Origin: Clusia tigrina
Lineage: Eukaryota; Arthropoda; Insecta; Diptera; Clusiidae
Direction: 5' to 3'
DNA length: 64,000 bases
NCBI GenBank assembly: GCA_920105625.2
Contig: OV050030.1
Location: 112,946,814-113,010,813, forward strand
Shown here: one piece after another, positions 1 through 11,682 of the stretch
Numbering within the stretch: the stretch's first letter is position 1
Layout of the letters: each line of letters begins with the position of its first letter
The notes under the pieces: model-generated
What the model was told of the DNA's origin: nothing
Seen by the model: only the letters and a program-made list of their open reading frames with translations
Databases searched by the model: none
Program-made: the position numbers and the translations under genes

Positions 1-614
1 TGCCCCTGGATCTGTCGTCTCATCTACGTGGCATATCCCGGCTTTCCCTCGCTGGCGAACACCTTGCGGAATAATTGGAAGATGCGCTGCTTGCCATGGT
101 CGTTTGACGCCTTAATGGAGTCATCTCACTACGATTTGGTGCGCCCGCATTCTTCTCTTGAGGGCCCCTGTGGTAAATCGTTTTTGGTTTTCCCTCGGCA
201 GAATCCGTGGCAAGTGAATGCGTTCGTGTGTGTAATACTTGTTCCTGGTGATGTATATTTGCTACCGCGTTGGCTTCCGCTGTATTCTCTGTTGTGTCTC
301 TGTTCCTTAGAATTTCTGACGTTAGTTGGCCTCTTGGAATGCATTGATGCATTTACCTGTGGGAAATTCTCCACACGGATTGTTGTGCACGTTGCAAAGT
401 CTCGTGGTTGCACACAACCGTTATGAGGTCCCAGCGTGATCTCCTGATCGCCGCACTTCAATGTCGTCCTCAGGCTTGTCATGAAATCCACTCCCAGAAG
501 TAGATCATAACTGGAGTCAGGCATGATAAGTAGTTCTATCTGGCATGCCTGCCCTCCAAACCTTACACTCGTCACAAATGTCTCTTTGACCCTCCTACCA
601 TTTCCGTCATTCAA
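1..614 (-). pseudogene. Gypsy-type element C, aspartic protease fragment
   Basis: An open stretch at 614-129 on the minus strand reads through a retropepsin-like segment. The LLLGVDF motif (near residue 40) followed by LKCGDQEITL is the second half of a retroviral-type aspartic protease. The catalytic DT/SG loop should lie upstream but is not legible in one frame. The next 130 bases continue as a frameshifted linker towards the reverse transcriptase, which lies outside the window. With the SAP-type gag and LTR at 1659-2838 it forms one minus-strand element. Assignment to Gypsy rather than BEL rests on the general layout and is moderately sure. Confidence 0.65.
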
Positions 615-1658
615 AAGCGCTGGATTTTTCTAATTTGCCGGTAGAGGCGCATAACTTGTGTGCTAGGTTTCTGTTCAACCGGGAAAAGTCCGGCTGTCGT
701 CAAACGCGTAGTAGTTGGAGCGGCACGTTATTGTTGTTGCAACCTTGGTTTTCTTCGTTGGCGGTTCGTAATATTTTAATTACGAAGAATCTTCTATGCA
801 GAACTATTACCAAAAGCACACTTCTTCAGAATAACATTTAAGATTCGTAACTGTTTAGCTTTGGGGTGACTTGTAGTAATTCATTCATGACACATGTGTG
901 CATTTATTAATAGAAATAACAATACTAACTTTTGCATATAATCTGTGGTACGGGAAGTGTTCCGTTCCATTATTCACCGCCTATACACTTATTGCATGGT
1001 TATGTTTACGATAAGGGCCATAATGCGGTTATTGTTAGTTAAATATATTTTCGTAAGAAACTTATGTTATGAAGTGCAAGTGAAGGCTGGTTCGCGCCAC
1101 AAGAACTGGTGCAGACCGGCTTCGTTTTCAGTTTACTTAATGCAGTGCAGTCTTAGCAGAGACCACAGAGACGCGACGCTTTAACGTCTCTTGTTTTGCG
1201 CACACTAACACATGCTCAAAACTGTAGTAGTGTGGCTGATTTTCTCCATAACCAATGATAAACAAACCTATACAGATTGCCAACTAATAATATTTAAGTG
1301 TCGCTTCTCTGTGTTCTCTGGTTTTAGTTCAGTAATTTGACTTTTGCAACGCGAACAGAAAGGTGCAGTTCATAATTTCAAGTTTGGTTTACAATTAACT
1401 GGTGTGAAGTTTAATTGGATTCGAAAGTATTATATTACAATTAACAAATGCATTTTAAATAATATTATTTAAGAAAGTGCATTCGCATCATTTTCAAAAC
1501 ATTAATGAGCAGAATTGTAAATGACAGCTCTAAATGATAAAACAGACTGAACTGCACTAGAAAAATTTTAGTGCAGCAAATTCATGAACTGATTCGAATT
1601 TTATGTAACACGAAAGTGCAAAAGAAATAGCAACGAGAACGACAGAATATCTAGTAAA
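615..1658. other. No recognisable gene; between gag and protease of element C
   Basis: About 1 kb separates the gag and protease pieces of element C. The part next to the protease (about 640-840, minus strand) has short asparagine- and threonine-rich reading frames that could be a decayed gag tail. From about 850 to 1650 I see no coding signal, terminal repeat or tail. It may be an unrecognised insertion or decayed element sequence. Confidence 0.4.
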
Positions 1659-2510
1659 CTAAAAAGGCGCACTACAATACATATGCAATTTTTTTGCAAT
1701 TGTCTGAACGACATTCATCATATTTTCATAACAATATTTCTCACCCTCTGCCATATTCAGCAGTACATCAGCTCCTTTCAATGACATAGCCAATGGTGCC
1801 AGTACTTTGCGATTACTCCAACAATCTGTATTGGCAGTAGCTTCAATTTCGTTCTGCCTTTCCTCATTCGCATTAGATTTTTTTTCCACAAATCCTTCGA
1901 ACGTCTCCTGCCATGTCCCAACCTCACAAACCTTCGTGTCCACCATCTCGGACATTTCATTCTTCTGCTGTGAGTTCTGTTCCGCTAGTTGAGTAGATCG
2001 CGCTTCACTCCGCTGTAATTGTTCATTGACAGCCTCTTTGACTGGTGGAGCATATTGCTTTAACCTCTGGTGTATATCCTCATCGTATTGCTGGAAGGGT
2101 TTCTGCATATCTTGTTTGAAGGATGCAACACTCTTTTTGAAGGATGCAACACTACTTTTGAGGGATGCAATACTCTTTTCGACTGATTCAGCATTTTGCT
2201 GTAACTGTTGCTACATCCTCTCTTCGGCTGCTTGAGAATTTTGTTGTAACTGCTGCTGCAGTTTGAAGGATTGCATTACCCCGATGAGTACGCTCATGTC
2301 AAAGTTACCCGTGTTAGTTTCTGGGGGTGTTTCTTCGTGTCGAGATGTCGTTGGCTCTTCACATTGGAATTCATGCTCATCGACATCTATACCCTCTAAA
2401 GCACTTCTTAGTCTCAACTGCAGCTCCGCTTTAAGCCCTTGTGTTTGCAAATTTAAACGCTCAAGCTCCTTCTTGAGCTGCTCCAATCTCAGTTTTTCAA
2501 ATTTAACCAT
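1659..2510 (-). pseudogene. Gypsy-type element C gag with SAP domain, one stop
   Basis: The gag frame starts at ATG 2510 on the minus strand, about 20 bases after the primer binding site. Residues 1-45 form a SAP-like helix-extension-helix (KFEKLRLEQLKKELERLNL...), a DNA-binding fold found in gag of some insect Gypsy-group elements. A Q-rich coiled-coil region follows. A TAG stop at 2211-2213 interrupts it, then the same frame continues to 1659 with a capsid-like stretch (LAPLAMSLKGADVLLNMAEG). Three short repeats code for VASFKKS-like heptads. No zinc knuckle is seen before the frame ends. It would form the virus-like particle if intact; here it is dead. Confidence 0.7.
2108..2190. repeat. 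Three 27-30 bp tandem repeats inside gag
   Basis: The unit containing GGATGCAACACTC with TTTGAA occurs three times in a row with small changes. On the minus strand it adds heptad-length repeats to the gag coiled coil. Confidence 0.75.
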
Positions 2511-2529
2511 TGTTTATTACAGATACACA

Positions 2530-2547
2530 ATCCCACTTCTGACACCA
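2530..2547 (-). promoter_or_regulatory. Primer binding site, tRNA-Leu type
   Basis: The plus strand reads ATCCCACTTCTGACACCA, which matches the 3' end plus CCA of an insect tRNA-Leu as I recall it. Read on the minus strand this is the complementary primer binding site two bases after the LTR end at 2550. It fixes the element's orientation and the LTR edge. Confidence 0.8.
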
Positions 2548-2549
2548 AT

Positions 2550-2838
2550 TGTTACGAAATTGCCCTCTTGACAATTTACTCTGTTACAAAATTGCCCTCC
2601 TGACAATTTCTCTAACTCCCTGTACTCTCGGACTCTTACCACTGGATTGTGTAGTAATCAAACAACTCTGGTTAAATTAAAATAATTAGCTTTATTTACT
2701 TATTGCTATTTACACATTTAATATTAGGCTTAAAGTTTACTTAGTTATTATTTGCACTTATATAAAATCACTCGAATCCACTAGCTAAATCCCTCGCAAA
2801 CCCCATAAGCCGATCCCGCCTGCGGAAGAGACTTTGCG
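2550..2838 (-). mobile_element. Truncated 5' LTR of Gypsy-type element C
   Basis: LTR sequence lies directly upstream (minus strand) of the primer binding site. It has a TATA-like TTTATATAAG (near 2760) and an AATAAA (near 2690), and ends ...GTAACA at 2550. The LTR start is missing: its sequence stops at 2838, exactly where the giant inverted repeat begins, so a rearrangement removed the 5' edge. A short direct repeat (GCCCTC.TGACAATTT twice, 2563-2609) lies near its 3' end. Confidence 0.65.
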
Positions 2839-2841
2839 ACC

Positions 2842-3072
2842 TGTTGGACGCAATGTTTTAAGTTTAGGAAAAGAGAAACACAGTTATTGTTTTAGATTTA
2901 AAAAAAAACGAAATCAGCGTTAGATCAGTACTAATACAGTACACATTTTGCAAATTACAAAAACGTAAGAAAATGAGTGTAATGACAAACTTCAAAAAAA
3001 AACTAAAAACAGAAATGCCTGTGTATATGTATGTATGTTTATATGCATATGAAGATAACGCTTATTTCAACA
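2842..3072 (-). mobile_element. Copia LTR, left-arm copy without internal region
   Basis: Reverse complement of the 5' LTR at 35943-36173 (TGTTGAAATAAG...GCGTCCAACA). The Copia internal region that follows the right-arm copy is absent. Only GGT follows before unrelated sequence, so this is a breakpoint product and not a normal solo LTR. Confidence 0.9.
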
Positions 3073-3684
3073 ATTTCTACTTCTATTAAAAGTGTTACTT
3101 TGATTGTAGTGTCTATTAGTTCTATTCCCTATGTAGGAGTTGTTTCCTCTGTAGGAATTATTTCCTCGACTCCTATATTTTCTATTTATATAATTTATTT
3201 GTAGGGTGCTTGAACTATCTGCCCCTAACTCAATAAATTTAGTGATTGAGTCGCTAGTTGTGTTAAATTGACCTGCTAGTGTTAGCATTTTTACCTCTTC
3301 TGATCTCGAATTTTTTTATGGCCTTGACCACAGACTGCGCTGAGTATGTTTTTGCGAACTGAGGTGTCATGCCATCACCTATGTATGCACTTTCGAGCTG
3401 GTGTGCAAGTGATTCAATTTCCATTGCATAGTCTACATCACTTTTATTTTGCTGTTTGCTAATAGCCTAATTGTAATATTTAGTGAAGATTCGCTATTCA
3501 CACTTGAAATTAGTGTTTTTTATTGTTTCAATAGTGTGCTCATTTGTTAACAATCTAGCTGTTTGTGTGAGTTTTGTTTTAATTAGAGAGATTGCTAAAT
3601 CTTCATGATCTTCCTTGATTGAGTTTAGCACATCTAAAGCATTAACGAACTTACTTAAATTTTCAACAATTTTTATAAACAAAA
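3073..3684 (-). pseudogene. Gypsy-A gag fragment, left-arm copy
   Basis: Mirror of the gag piece at 35331-35942: a helical N-terminal part (ENLSKFVNALDVLNSIKEDH), a frameshift near 3485, a capsid-like middle and the start of an N/R/Y-rich nucleocapsid. It meets the oppositely oriented pol at about 3665-3688. Confidence 0.75.
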
Positions 3685-3685
3685 A

Positions 3686-6440
3686 TTGCATTTAAAAGAT
3701 GAAACACCAGTCTATATTAAAAATTACAGCTTACCTCATAATCATAAACCTGAAATTAATAAACACATAGAAAAACTAATTAAAGATAACATAATTGAAC
3801 CATCATTATCAGAATACAATATTCCAATCCTCTTGGTTCCAAAGAAATCCTCACCAAATTCTTCAGAAAAGAAATGGAGACTTGTGATAGATTATTGACA
3901 TGTTAACAAAAAACTTGCGTCAGACAAATACCCACTACCAAGAATCGATGACATTCTCGATCAACTGGGTCTAATACTTTTCCTGTCTAGATTTAATCTC
4001 GGGTTTTCACCAAATTGAACTTGAAGAAGTTTCAAGAAATATAACATCCTTCTCATCCGATCAAGGGTCATTTAGATTCAAACGATAACCATTTGGATTA
4101 AAAATTGCACCCCATCATTTCAACGAATGATGAACGTTACATTCTCTGGCCTCGGGCCAGACAAAACATTCATTTATATGGATGATATAATAGTAATAGG
4201 CTGTTCCGAAATTCACACGATCGAAAATCTAAAAACAGTTTTTGAAATCTGTAGGGAAACAAATCTCAAACTTCACCCAGACAAATGCAAATTTTTTGAC
4301 TCTCAAGTAACATTTTTAGGTCACAAGTGTACAGATAAAGGCATCTTACCAGATGAATCAAAGTTTGAAAAAATTCTTTCATATCCAAGACCAGCAAATG
4401 CTGACGAATGCAAAAGGTTCATAACATTCTTTAATTATTACAGACGATTCATACCAAATTTCTTTAATCATGCAACACACATCACTAAATTAACAAGAAA
4501 GAAAGCTCCTTTCATTTGGACAAGTGATTGTGAGAACGCATTTGCATATCTTAAAAATTCTTTACTAGCTCCCAAAATATTAAAGTATCCAGGTTTTGCA
4601 AACCTTTCTGTATAACCACTAGTACAAGCAAAATAGCTTGTGGTGCTGTATTAAGCCAAAATTACAACGGTACACAATTACCCATTGCTTTTGCCTCGAA
4701 AACATTTACAAAAGGGAATCTAATAAGTCAGTCATAGAACAAGAGCTGACGGCAATTCATTGGGCTATAAATTTTTTCAAACCATATATTTAATGTACCA
4801 AATTCCTCATAAAAAACGATCATAAACCGCTAACATACCTTTTTGCAATGAAAAATCCTTTCTCTAAAATAACAAGAATGAGGCTTGACCTCGAGGAATT
4901 CGATTTTGAAATAGAATATATCAAAGGTAAAGATAATTGCGGCGCAGATGCATTATTTCGCATTGATTTCGGGCATATCAAGCGACTCAAAGAAGAAAAC
5001 TCTGCTATCATTCAAATGATCACAAGGTCCAAGTCTAAAAACACACCCCCTAACACTAAAACCACACAAACCGAACAAGACGTAACACAACATGTGTATA
5101 ACACAATTACAAGTCAAGAAGTGAAAAAGTTACCTCGCCTTACATTTACAACCAAACGGTGCACCATAAATAAAAAATTTAAAGAATCCTCAAAATTATT
5201 ATTATTCCATGGAAAGAAAAAAATATTTAAACTGATACAAAAGATTTTGTTGCTCATGAGAAAATTTCGCTAGATCAATTACTTCTCAAACTTGAAAAAG
5301 CAGGTGGCAATAATAACTTTAAATGTATAAAGATCGCGATCAATGGCAATTTGTTTAAACATATTGATATAGAGGAATTTAAAAAGGTAGGTAACAAAAT
5401 CTTAAAAAAGGTAACAATTGGTATTACACCACAGATAACCAAAATCACTTCACCAACACAAAAACTAGAAATACTTCAAAAATATCTAGACGACCCTACA
5501 TTCGGAGGACACCCAGGTGTCACAAGATTGTAATAAAAAATTAGACGACAATACACATGGATAAACATTGCTTCAGAGGTGAAGTCTTATATTAAGAATT
5601 GGGAAAATTGTAAAAAATAATTTGGTAAATATAGCAAAGAACCCTTAGTCATAACGGGTACACCAGCAACCGGTTTTGACGTTGTTCAAATCGATACTAT
5701 AGACCTTCTTCCTAAATCGTTTAACGGGAATGAATACGCTCTCACAATAATTTGTGACTTATCTAAATTTCTAATAACAGTAGCCATACCAGCAAGGCAG
5801 CAAACATAGTAGCTATAGTAGAAAACTGCATCTTAGTTCACGGACCCATTGAACAGATACTAACGGACATGGGTACCGAATATAAAAACAAACTCTTTGA
5901 AGAAATATGTAAATTATTAAAAATAGATAATAGAACATCCACCCCATATCACCACCAAACATTAGGTACGATAGAACGTTCACACAGAACATTTAATGAA
6001 TACATAAGGTCATATATTTCGAAAAACAAGCTAGACTGGGACCATTGGCGCAAATATTTCACGTATTGTTACAATACAACACCTTCAACAACTCATGGCT
6101 ACACACCTTTTGAGCTAGTTTTCGGTAAAACTCTTGCACCCTATGACTTCATATTAAATGGTAAACTGGATCCAATTTATAATATAGATGACAGAATTTA
6201 AATTCAAATTACAAACAGCTCAGAAACGAGCAGCAGAATTACTAGAAAAGGCAAAAGGAAAGACAAAAGAAATTTATGATAAATGAGACAAGCCACAGAA
6301 TATGAATCCAGCCACAAGCTGGACAGCAGCTTTAAAGGTCCATATAAAGTCCTAGAAGTAGATAATTTTGGAAATTGCAAAATCGATATAAACTCAAAAG
6401 CAACAATTGTACATAAAAATAGACTCAAATTAGCATAATA
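3686..6440 (+). pseudogene. Gypsy-B pol (RT, RNase H, integrase), left-arm copy
   Basis: Decayed pol of a 17.6/297-type Gypsy element. In order: RT fingers (3686-3898, ending WRLVIDY then a stop), a frameshifted RT palm, YMDD within FIYMDDIIVIG (near 4180), RT thumb to 4615, an RNase H/connection region with KDNCGADAL (near 4935), integrase zinc-finger remains (near 5510-5620), integrase core Asp (QIDTID near 5690), second Asp (TDMGTEY near 5875) and Glu (IERSHRTFNEY near 5970). Stops and frameshifts separate all blocks. It lacks its own gag, protease and 5' LTR because it begins at an inversion junction. No env gene follows. Confidence 0.88.
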
Positions 6441-6836
6441 AATTTTTAAAAATATATTTGTCCTGCGCAGAACAATAATATAAGAACAATAGTATAAGAA
6501 CAATAGTATAAGAACAATATTATAAGAACAATAATATACAAATATAAGAATTTACAAATATACAAATATACAAAATATGACTTTATAAATCTACAATATG
6601 ACAATTTATAAAATTTGACAAATACATGGAAAAAATTTTTAATATATTAAGATATAAGCAAAAGAACATAAAAGTGTACCTAATGTATATAAAAACTTAC
6701 ATACATTTTCAAATGCGTAAACATAAGCACATAAAAAAATTAACAAAAAATAAAGAATACCTACTTCATTTTATTGTACGGCATGATCATCCAAATCATT
6801 TCAATTTGCATGATCACGCTTTCTAAACGGGAAAGG
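6441..6836 (+). other. Gypsy-B 3' noncoding region with minisatellite and purine tract
   Basis: No env-like frame is visible. At 6474-6536 a unit of about 15 bp (TATAAGAACAATA) is repeated about five times. The stretch AAACGGGAAAGG just before 6837 is the likely polypurine tract that primes plus-strand DNA synthesis. Confidence 0.65.
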
Positions 6837-7216
6837 TGTAATGACCGTCAGTAAAAAGTAGGTAATCGTCAAAACACAACTAAACCGTGACTGTGACACA
6901 GATGCCAATCGGTAATTCTAAACCTTTTGGCATAATTCGGAAATATGTGTGACAGATGTGAATTGGTAATTCCAAACCTTTTGACATAATTCGGAAGTAT
7001 GTCAATAACACATTGCTCACACATTGCTCACATATGCGGTTACGGTTTGGTTTCTTCTCAATAGTATATAGGTAGAACATTTTCATAGTTTAAGACAATT
7101 GCAATTAAGTGTTCAAACATTAAAGGACACGGATGTCGGACACTGGCTTCATGGATGCCGGTCCGATCTTATAAATAAATAAAATACTACAATAAAGTAT
7201 CCGTATTTTAATAACA
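6837..7216 (+). mobile_element. Gypsy-B 3' LTR, left-arm copy
   Basis: Starts TGTAATGACC directly after the purine tract and ends TTTAATAACA, giving TG...CA ends and a length of 380 bp. It contains a duplicated motif (GGTAATTC.AAACCTTTTG.CATAATTCGGAA), a TATA-like stretch near 7063 and AATAAA signals near 7172. The 5' LTR of this element is not in the window. The bases after 7216 are Jockey RT, its insertion target. Confidence 0.75.
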
Positions 7217-7505
7217 CTATATGGAGGTACGGATTACAAATTTGGGACGCTGCATGGAGATCTAACAAATATCTTATTACGACTACTATCAAAAATACTA
7301 CGCACAATCACCAATGATGTATGGTATATACCCAAAGACGCTATTCACAGTGATCTCAACATTGACACTGTACAAGGAATTACCCGCACATGTAGAATAA
7401 GGCATACACACGGACTATCAATTCACTCAAATCTTGAGATACGAAAGCTGCCAATGAAGGACAGCGAGCAACCGAGACTCCAAACCGACACTCCCTACAC
7501 CAGCG
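7217..7505 (+). pseudogene. Jockey-clade RT C-terminal fragment, left-arm copy
   Basis: Translation gives WRYGLQIWDAAWRSNKYL, then in a second frame WYIPKDAIHSDLNIDTV. This matches the conserved C-terminal block of Jockey-clade ORF2 proteins (tyrosine-glycine-x-Q-x-W, then WY..ND..H.DL). One frameshift lies near 7300. It is the sequence Gypsy-B inserted into; the rest of this Jockey copy on that side is lost. Confidence 0.75.
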
Positions 7506-7830
7506 GATTTAATAACTCGAAAATTTATTGAAATTGTAAATTATTGTTATAAAATCCGCAATCGTAAATGTTGTTTTATTGTTAACCAATACCCCCATAC
7601 TGTAAGATAATTTACTTAGTGTCATCTGACAGGTGTAAAATTGATAAGGGGAATACAAAAACAAATCTTCTCCTAACCATTCAAACTCGCTCTGGGGTAA
7701 AAATTCATAAAAACTTAATCGTAAATATTGATTTTTTTGTTAACTAACACTCCCATACTGTAAGACAATTTTCAGGTGTAAAATTTATAAGAGAAATAAA
7801 AAAAGACAAAGACAAAGAATTTCGCCAACT
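7506..7830. repeat. Diverged tandem repeat, two units, left arm
   Basis: Two related units, about 7555-7707 and 7716-7820, share AATCGTAAAT, TTGTTAAC, the block CCCATACTGTAAGA and a CAGGTGTAAAATT block. The second is shorter and diverged. No coding signal; it probably belongs to the 3' or 5' untranslated part of a Jockey-type element. Confidence 0.6.
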
Positions 7831-8021
7831 CTCTACTATTATCATTACCGTACTCATCTTTTTCAGAATTCTCCGAGAGGTTACGAAAGTTGATATTTAT
7901 AAACACAAAAATTGTTTCAATTTAAATGCGTTAAAATCAGCAGCGGCGGTAAATTTACTACATACAATACTAAAACACGTGTTTGGATTGCCCTTCCTCT
8001 ATATTGTATCTGGGGGCAGTA
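7831..8021 (-). other. Jockey EN continuation and LOA-1 target repeat, left arm
   Basis: Mirror of 30994-31184. Positions 8009-8021 are one copy of the 13 bp target duplication of LOA-1 (TACTGCCCCCAGA on the minus strand). The adjoining bases continue the interrupted Jockey endonuclease (PRYNIEEGQ) for about 50 bases before the reading fades. Confidence 0.55.
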
Positions 8022-8163
8022 AGTAGGTAGGTAGGTAAAGCGGCCACCCGAAAAGGGCGCACTTAGGCCAACATTGACCCTTTGTGATACCGCATGGGAC
8101 AGCAGGTCCCATCCCTTTCAAAGGTCCAGCCATTTGCAGCTTTTAATGAAGCTGTTGATGGAG

Positions 8164-11100
8164 CTAATCTTTTTTTTTTTGAGATATCTCACAAGGAGTC
8201 CAAAAAGTAGTGCGCCTCCTTCTGGACAAAGCTGGACACGTGCACAACAGGTGAGCAGTAGACTCTTCCTCCTCCTCATCCATGCAACTCCTGCAGAAGT
8301 CATTAGAGGCGATCCCCAGCCTACACCCGTGTGTGCCTAGAGTCCAGTGTACCGTTAAGACGCTAATCACGGGACCTATGCTTTGTCTATTTAGAGCAAG
8401 TAGGTCCTTAGAGCGCTTGACATTTATCTCTGGCCAGGTTTGTCTAGCTATTTTACATCCTGAAAGTTCAGACCAGCGCCCGCCCGCTGTTCCTAAGGAT
8501 ATTGTATTTACTAAGAGCTTACATGTGGCAATAGGAATACCGAATTGCGACCTATCTGGTTCCATCGGTATGGTAGTACCCTCACGGGCAAGTTCATCCG
8601 CCTTGCAGTTCCCTGGAATATCTCTGTGACCGGGAACCCAGCACAGATGCAGACGGGTCTGCTTAGCTATCTCGTCTAAAGATTTGCGGCAGCACTTGAC
8701 GGCTTTTGAGGTGATAATAACCGAATCCAGGGAGCGCAAAGCAGCTTGGCTGTCGGACAGAATGCAAATATCAAGTCCAGATATCTTCTTCTTCCTTAGC
8801 CAAGACAGTGCTGCCTCTATAGCCGCGACCTCTGCCTGAAAAACACTGCAGTGGTCGGGCATCCTAAAGGACATGTTAATATCCAAATCTTCTGAGAATA
8901 CACCACCTCCCACCCTACTCTGTAGTTTGGATCCATCTGTGTAGATGTGAACCCCTTCTACATGAGTGGGGATGCCATCCTTCCATTCATCCCTGGAGGG
9001 AATGGAGATCTTGCACATACCATTGAATGCGTACATTGGTGTGATGCAGTCGAAAGAGTCAGGAATACCCTCAAAATGTCTTAAATTGGACGCATGACCT
9101 ATATTCCTGGCATCCCATTGATGCGTAGCTTTTAGTCTGATAGCTGAGTTTGCAGCCATTTTTACGCCAAACAGCAGATTGAGCATAATATCCAATGCTG
9201 CCGTTGGAGTCGTTCTAATGGCACTACTTATGAATACCTCTGCCGTTCTTTGTACCTTTGTTATCAGCCTATTGTATGTGGATTTACTTAGGGCTGTCCA
9301 CCAAGCAAGCACCCCATAGAAAAGGACTGGTCGTACCACAGCTGTATATATCCAATAGGCTACCTTAGGCTGTAACCCCCATTTTTTGCCTATGACTCTT
9401 TTGCAAGAGTACAGAGCTACCTGAGCCTTCCTAATGCGCTCGCTTATATTGGCCTTCCAATTCAGCTTCCTATCTAGGATCACGCCCAGATATTTAGCCT
9501 CCTCGACAAGGTCAATATCTACACCCACTAGTTTTGGAGCAATAAATTGAGGAATTTTATACTTCCTAGTGAAGAGTACCAGCTTAGTCTTGGTCGGATT
9601 AACCCCCAACCCACAGTCAGTAGTCCATTTAGAGAGAATGTTCAGCACGTTTTGCATCAAGTCCCTCAAAGTAGATATATATTTACCCGAGATACTAATA
9701 GCAACATCATCCGCATACGCAACCACCTTGCACCCTTCCCTCTCCAGTCGAACAAGCAGCTGATTTACCGCAAGATTCCAGAGTAGGGGTGAAAGAACTC
9801 CACCTTGAGGTGTGCCTCTGCACACGGACTTCTTGGCCGACGCCGCCCCCAGCTGTGAATTGATTATCCTGCTACTAAGCATGTTTTCAATCCACCTGCT
9901 AATGGCGGGTTCCACCTCCAAGTCTCGCATCGCACCGATTATTGCGTCTGATTTGATATTGTTAAAAGCTCCCTCAATGTCCAGGAAAGCCACTAGGGAG
10001 AACTCCTTGTTGTGCAGGGAGCACTCAATCCTAGAGACTAAGGAGTGTAAAGCGGTCTCCACCGATTTATCCTTAACGTAGGCATGCTGAGAGACTGACA
10101 GCTTCTGTCTGTCTATAGTGAGCCTCAGATGAATATCTAACAACCTTTCCAGGATTTTTAGACAGAAGGAGGACAGACTAATGGGTCTTATGTCCCCTGG
10201 AGCTGTGTGCGAGCTTTTGCCGGCCTTGGGTATAAAAATTACCCTCACATGCTTCCATGAGTCTGGAATATACGCTAATTCAAGGCAACTATTATAGATC
10301 TTTAACAGCCACTCTATTATAAGATTCTCTGACTGCTGAATTTCAATTGGAGCTACACCATCTGGGCCAGATGCTTTAAATGGTTTGAAGCTATGGATAG
10401 CCCATTGCAATTTTGGCTTCGTGACTATGTCTGAGTTGACTTCAACAACATTCCCGCTGGGATTCGTTCTCCGCGGAATGGTACTCGAGCAACCAGGGAA
10501 GTGAGTCTCCAGAAGAAGCTCTAGAGTCTCATTACTATTAGAAGTCCGGGATCCATCCTCCCTCCTCAGGTAACCAGGTACCATTGGAGCAGTTGATAGG
10601 ATCTTCCTCAACCTGGACGTCTCAGAGATATCTTCTACGTCACCGCAAAAGTTCCTCCACGATTCTCTCTGTGCTTTCCTAAGCTTACTTTTGAAGGCTC
10701 TGAGTGCTGCCTTATATAAAGCCCAGTCTGCACTATCTCTAGACTTCTTTGCGCTGTTGAAAAGTCTCCTACAGTTTTGTCTGAGTCCCCTAATTTCCTC
10801 CCCCCACCATGTGGGTTTTTGTTTCCCCCTGGGTCTACTGAGGGGGCAAGAGACCAATAGAGCCTTATTAAGAGCAACCGTTAGAACCTCCACAGACCTA
10901 TCAATTTCGTCACACGTGCTTGTGCTTGTGGGGTTCTGAGGTAGTAGTCTAGCTACAGTCACCTTGTAGAGGTCCCAGTTTACTTTCCTGACATTTCTAA
11001 AAGCCTTAGGGCTAGGTAGACTATCTAGAAGATCAAACTGAATTAACCTATGATCCGAAAAGGAATGTTCCTCTAGAACGCTCCATTTTGAGATCCGATC

Positions 11101-11682
11101 AAAAATTGATTCGGAGGCAAGGGTTAAGTCTAGGACTTATTGCCTATTAGCAGTAATAAAAGTGGGTTCTGACCCCTTATTGCATACAGAAAGGTTAGTC
11201 ATTACAATATATTCATATAATGACTCACCTCGTTCATTGACATCCGTGCTTCCCCAGATATCATGGTGCGCATTGGCATCGCATCCAATAATAACAGCCA
11301 CCCGTTGAGCCTTTGCATCCACAACAAGCTTCTGTAGGTTGGCTTCTGGAAGGATCTCATGGTCATGCGCCATATAGGCCGAGACCAACCAGTACCGTCC
11401 CTTGCCAGTTTCCAGGCAGACGGCCGTTAAATCCTTGTTGCTGTAATTGGGGAGAATAAATGAGCTAGCATTATTCCTAATGAGGATACAAGACCTAGGT
11501 CTTCCTTCACTTACGGTATACAGCAAGCTATAATTTTCAGTCCTGAGACCACATACCAAGTCCCCGTGTGTCCAGGGTTCGTGGATCAGGACAATGTCTA
11601 CTCCGCCTTTTGCAAGACGGAGCTGAAGGCTGGCAGACGCCGCCTTCGATTGATGGAGGTTAATCTGCACTATTCGTAGCAT
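8164..11682 (-). pseudogene. LOA-1 ORF2 (EN-RT-RNase H), left-arm copy
   Basis: Same protein as 27321-30851. It differs by a four-codon deletion near 9165 (the right arm has PVRL plus changes there). The single in-frame stop near 11136, in the endonuclease, is shared with the right arm, so it predates the duplication or was copied with it. Confidence 0.9.

Noticed and set aside
2530..2547. A tRNA-Leu gene
   Set aside because: Only the 3' end complement is present next to an LTR; there are no D-, anticodon- or T-arms.
6474..6536. A CRISPR-like array
   Set aside because: Units of about 15 bp with no unique spacers, inside a retrotransposon of a eukaryote: a minisatellite.
6441..6836. An env gene for Gypsy-B
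   Set aside because: About 400 bp with short frames only; no signal peptide, furin site or transmembrane segment.
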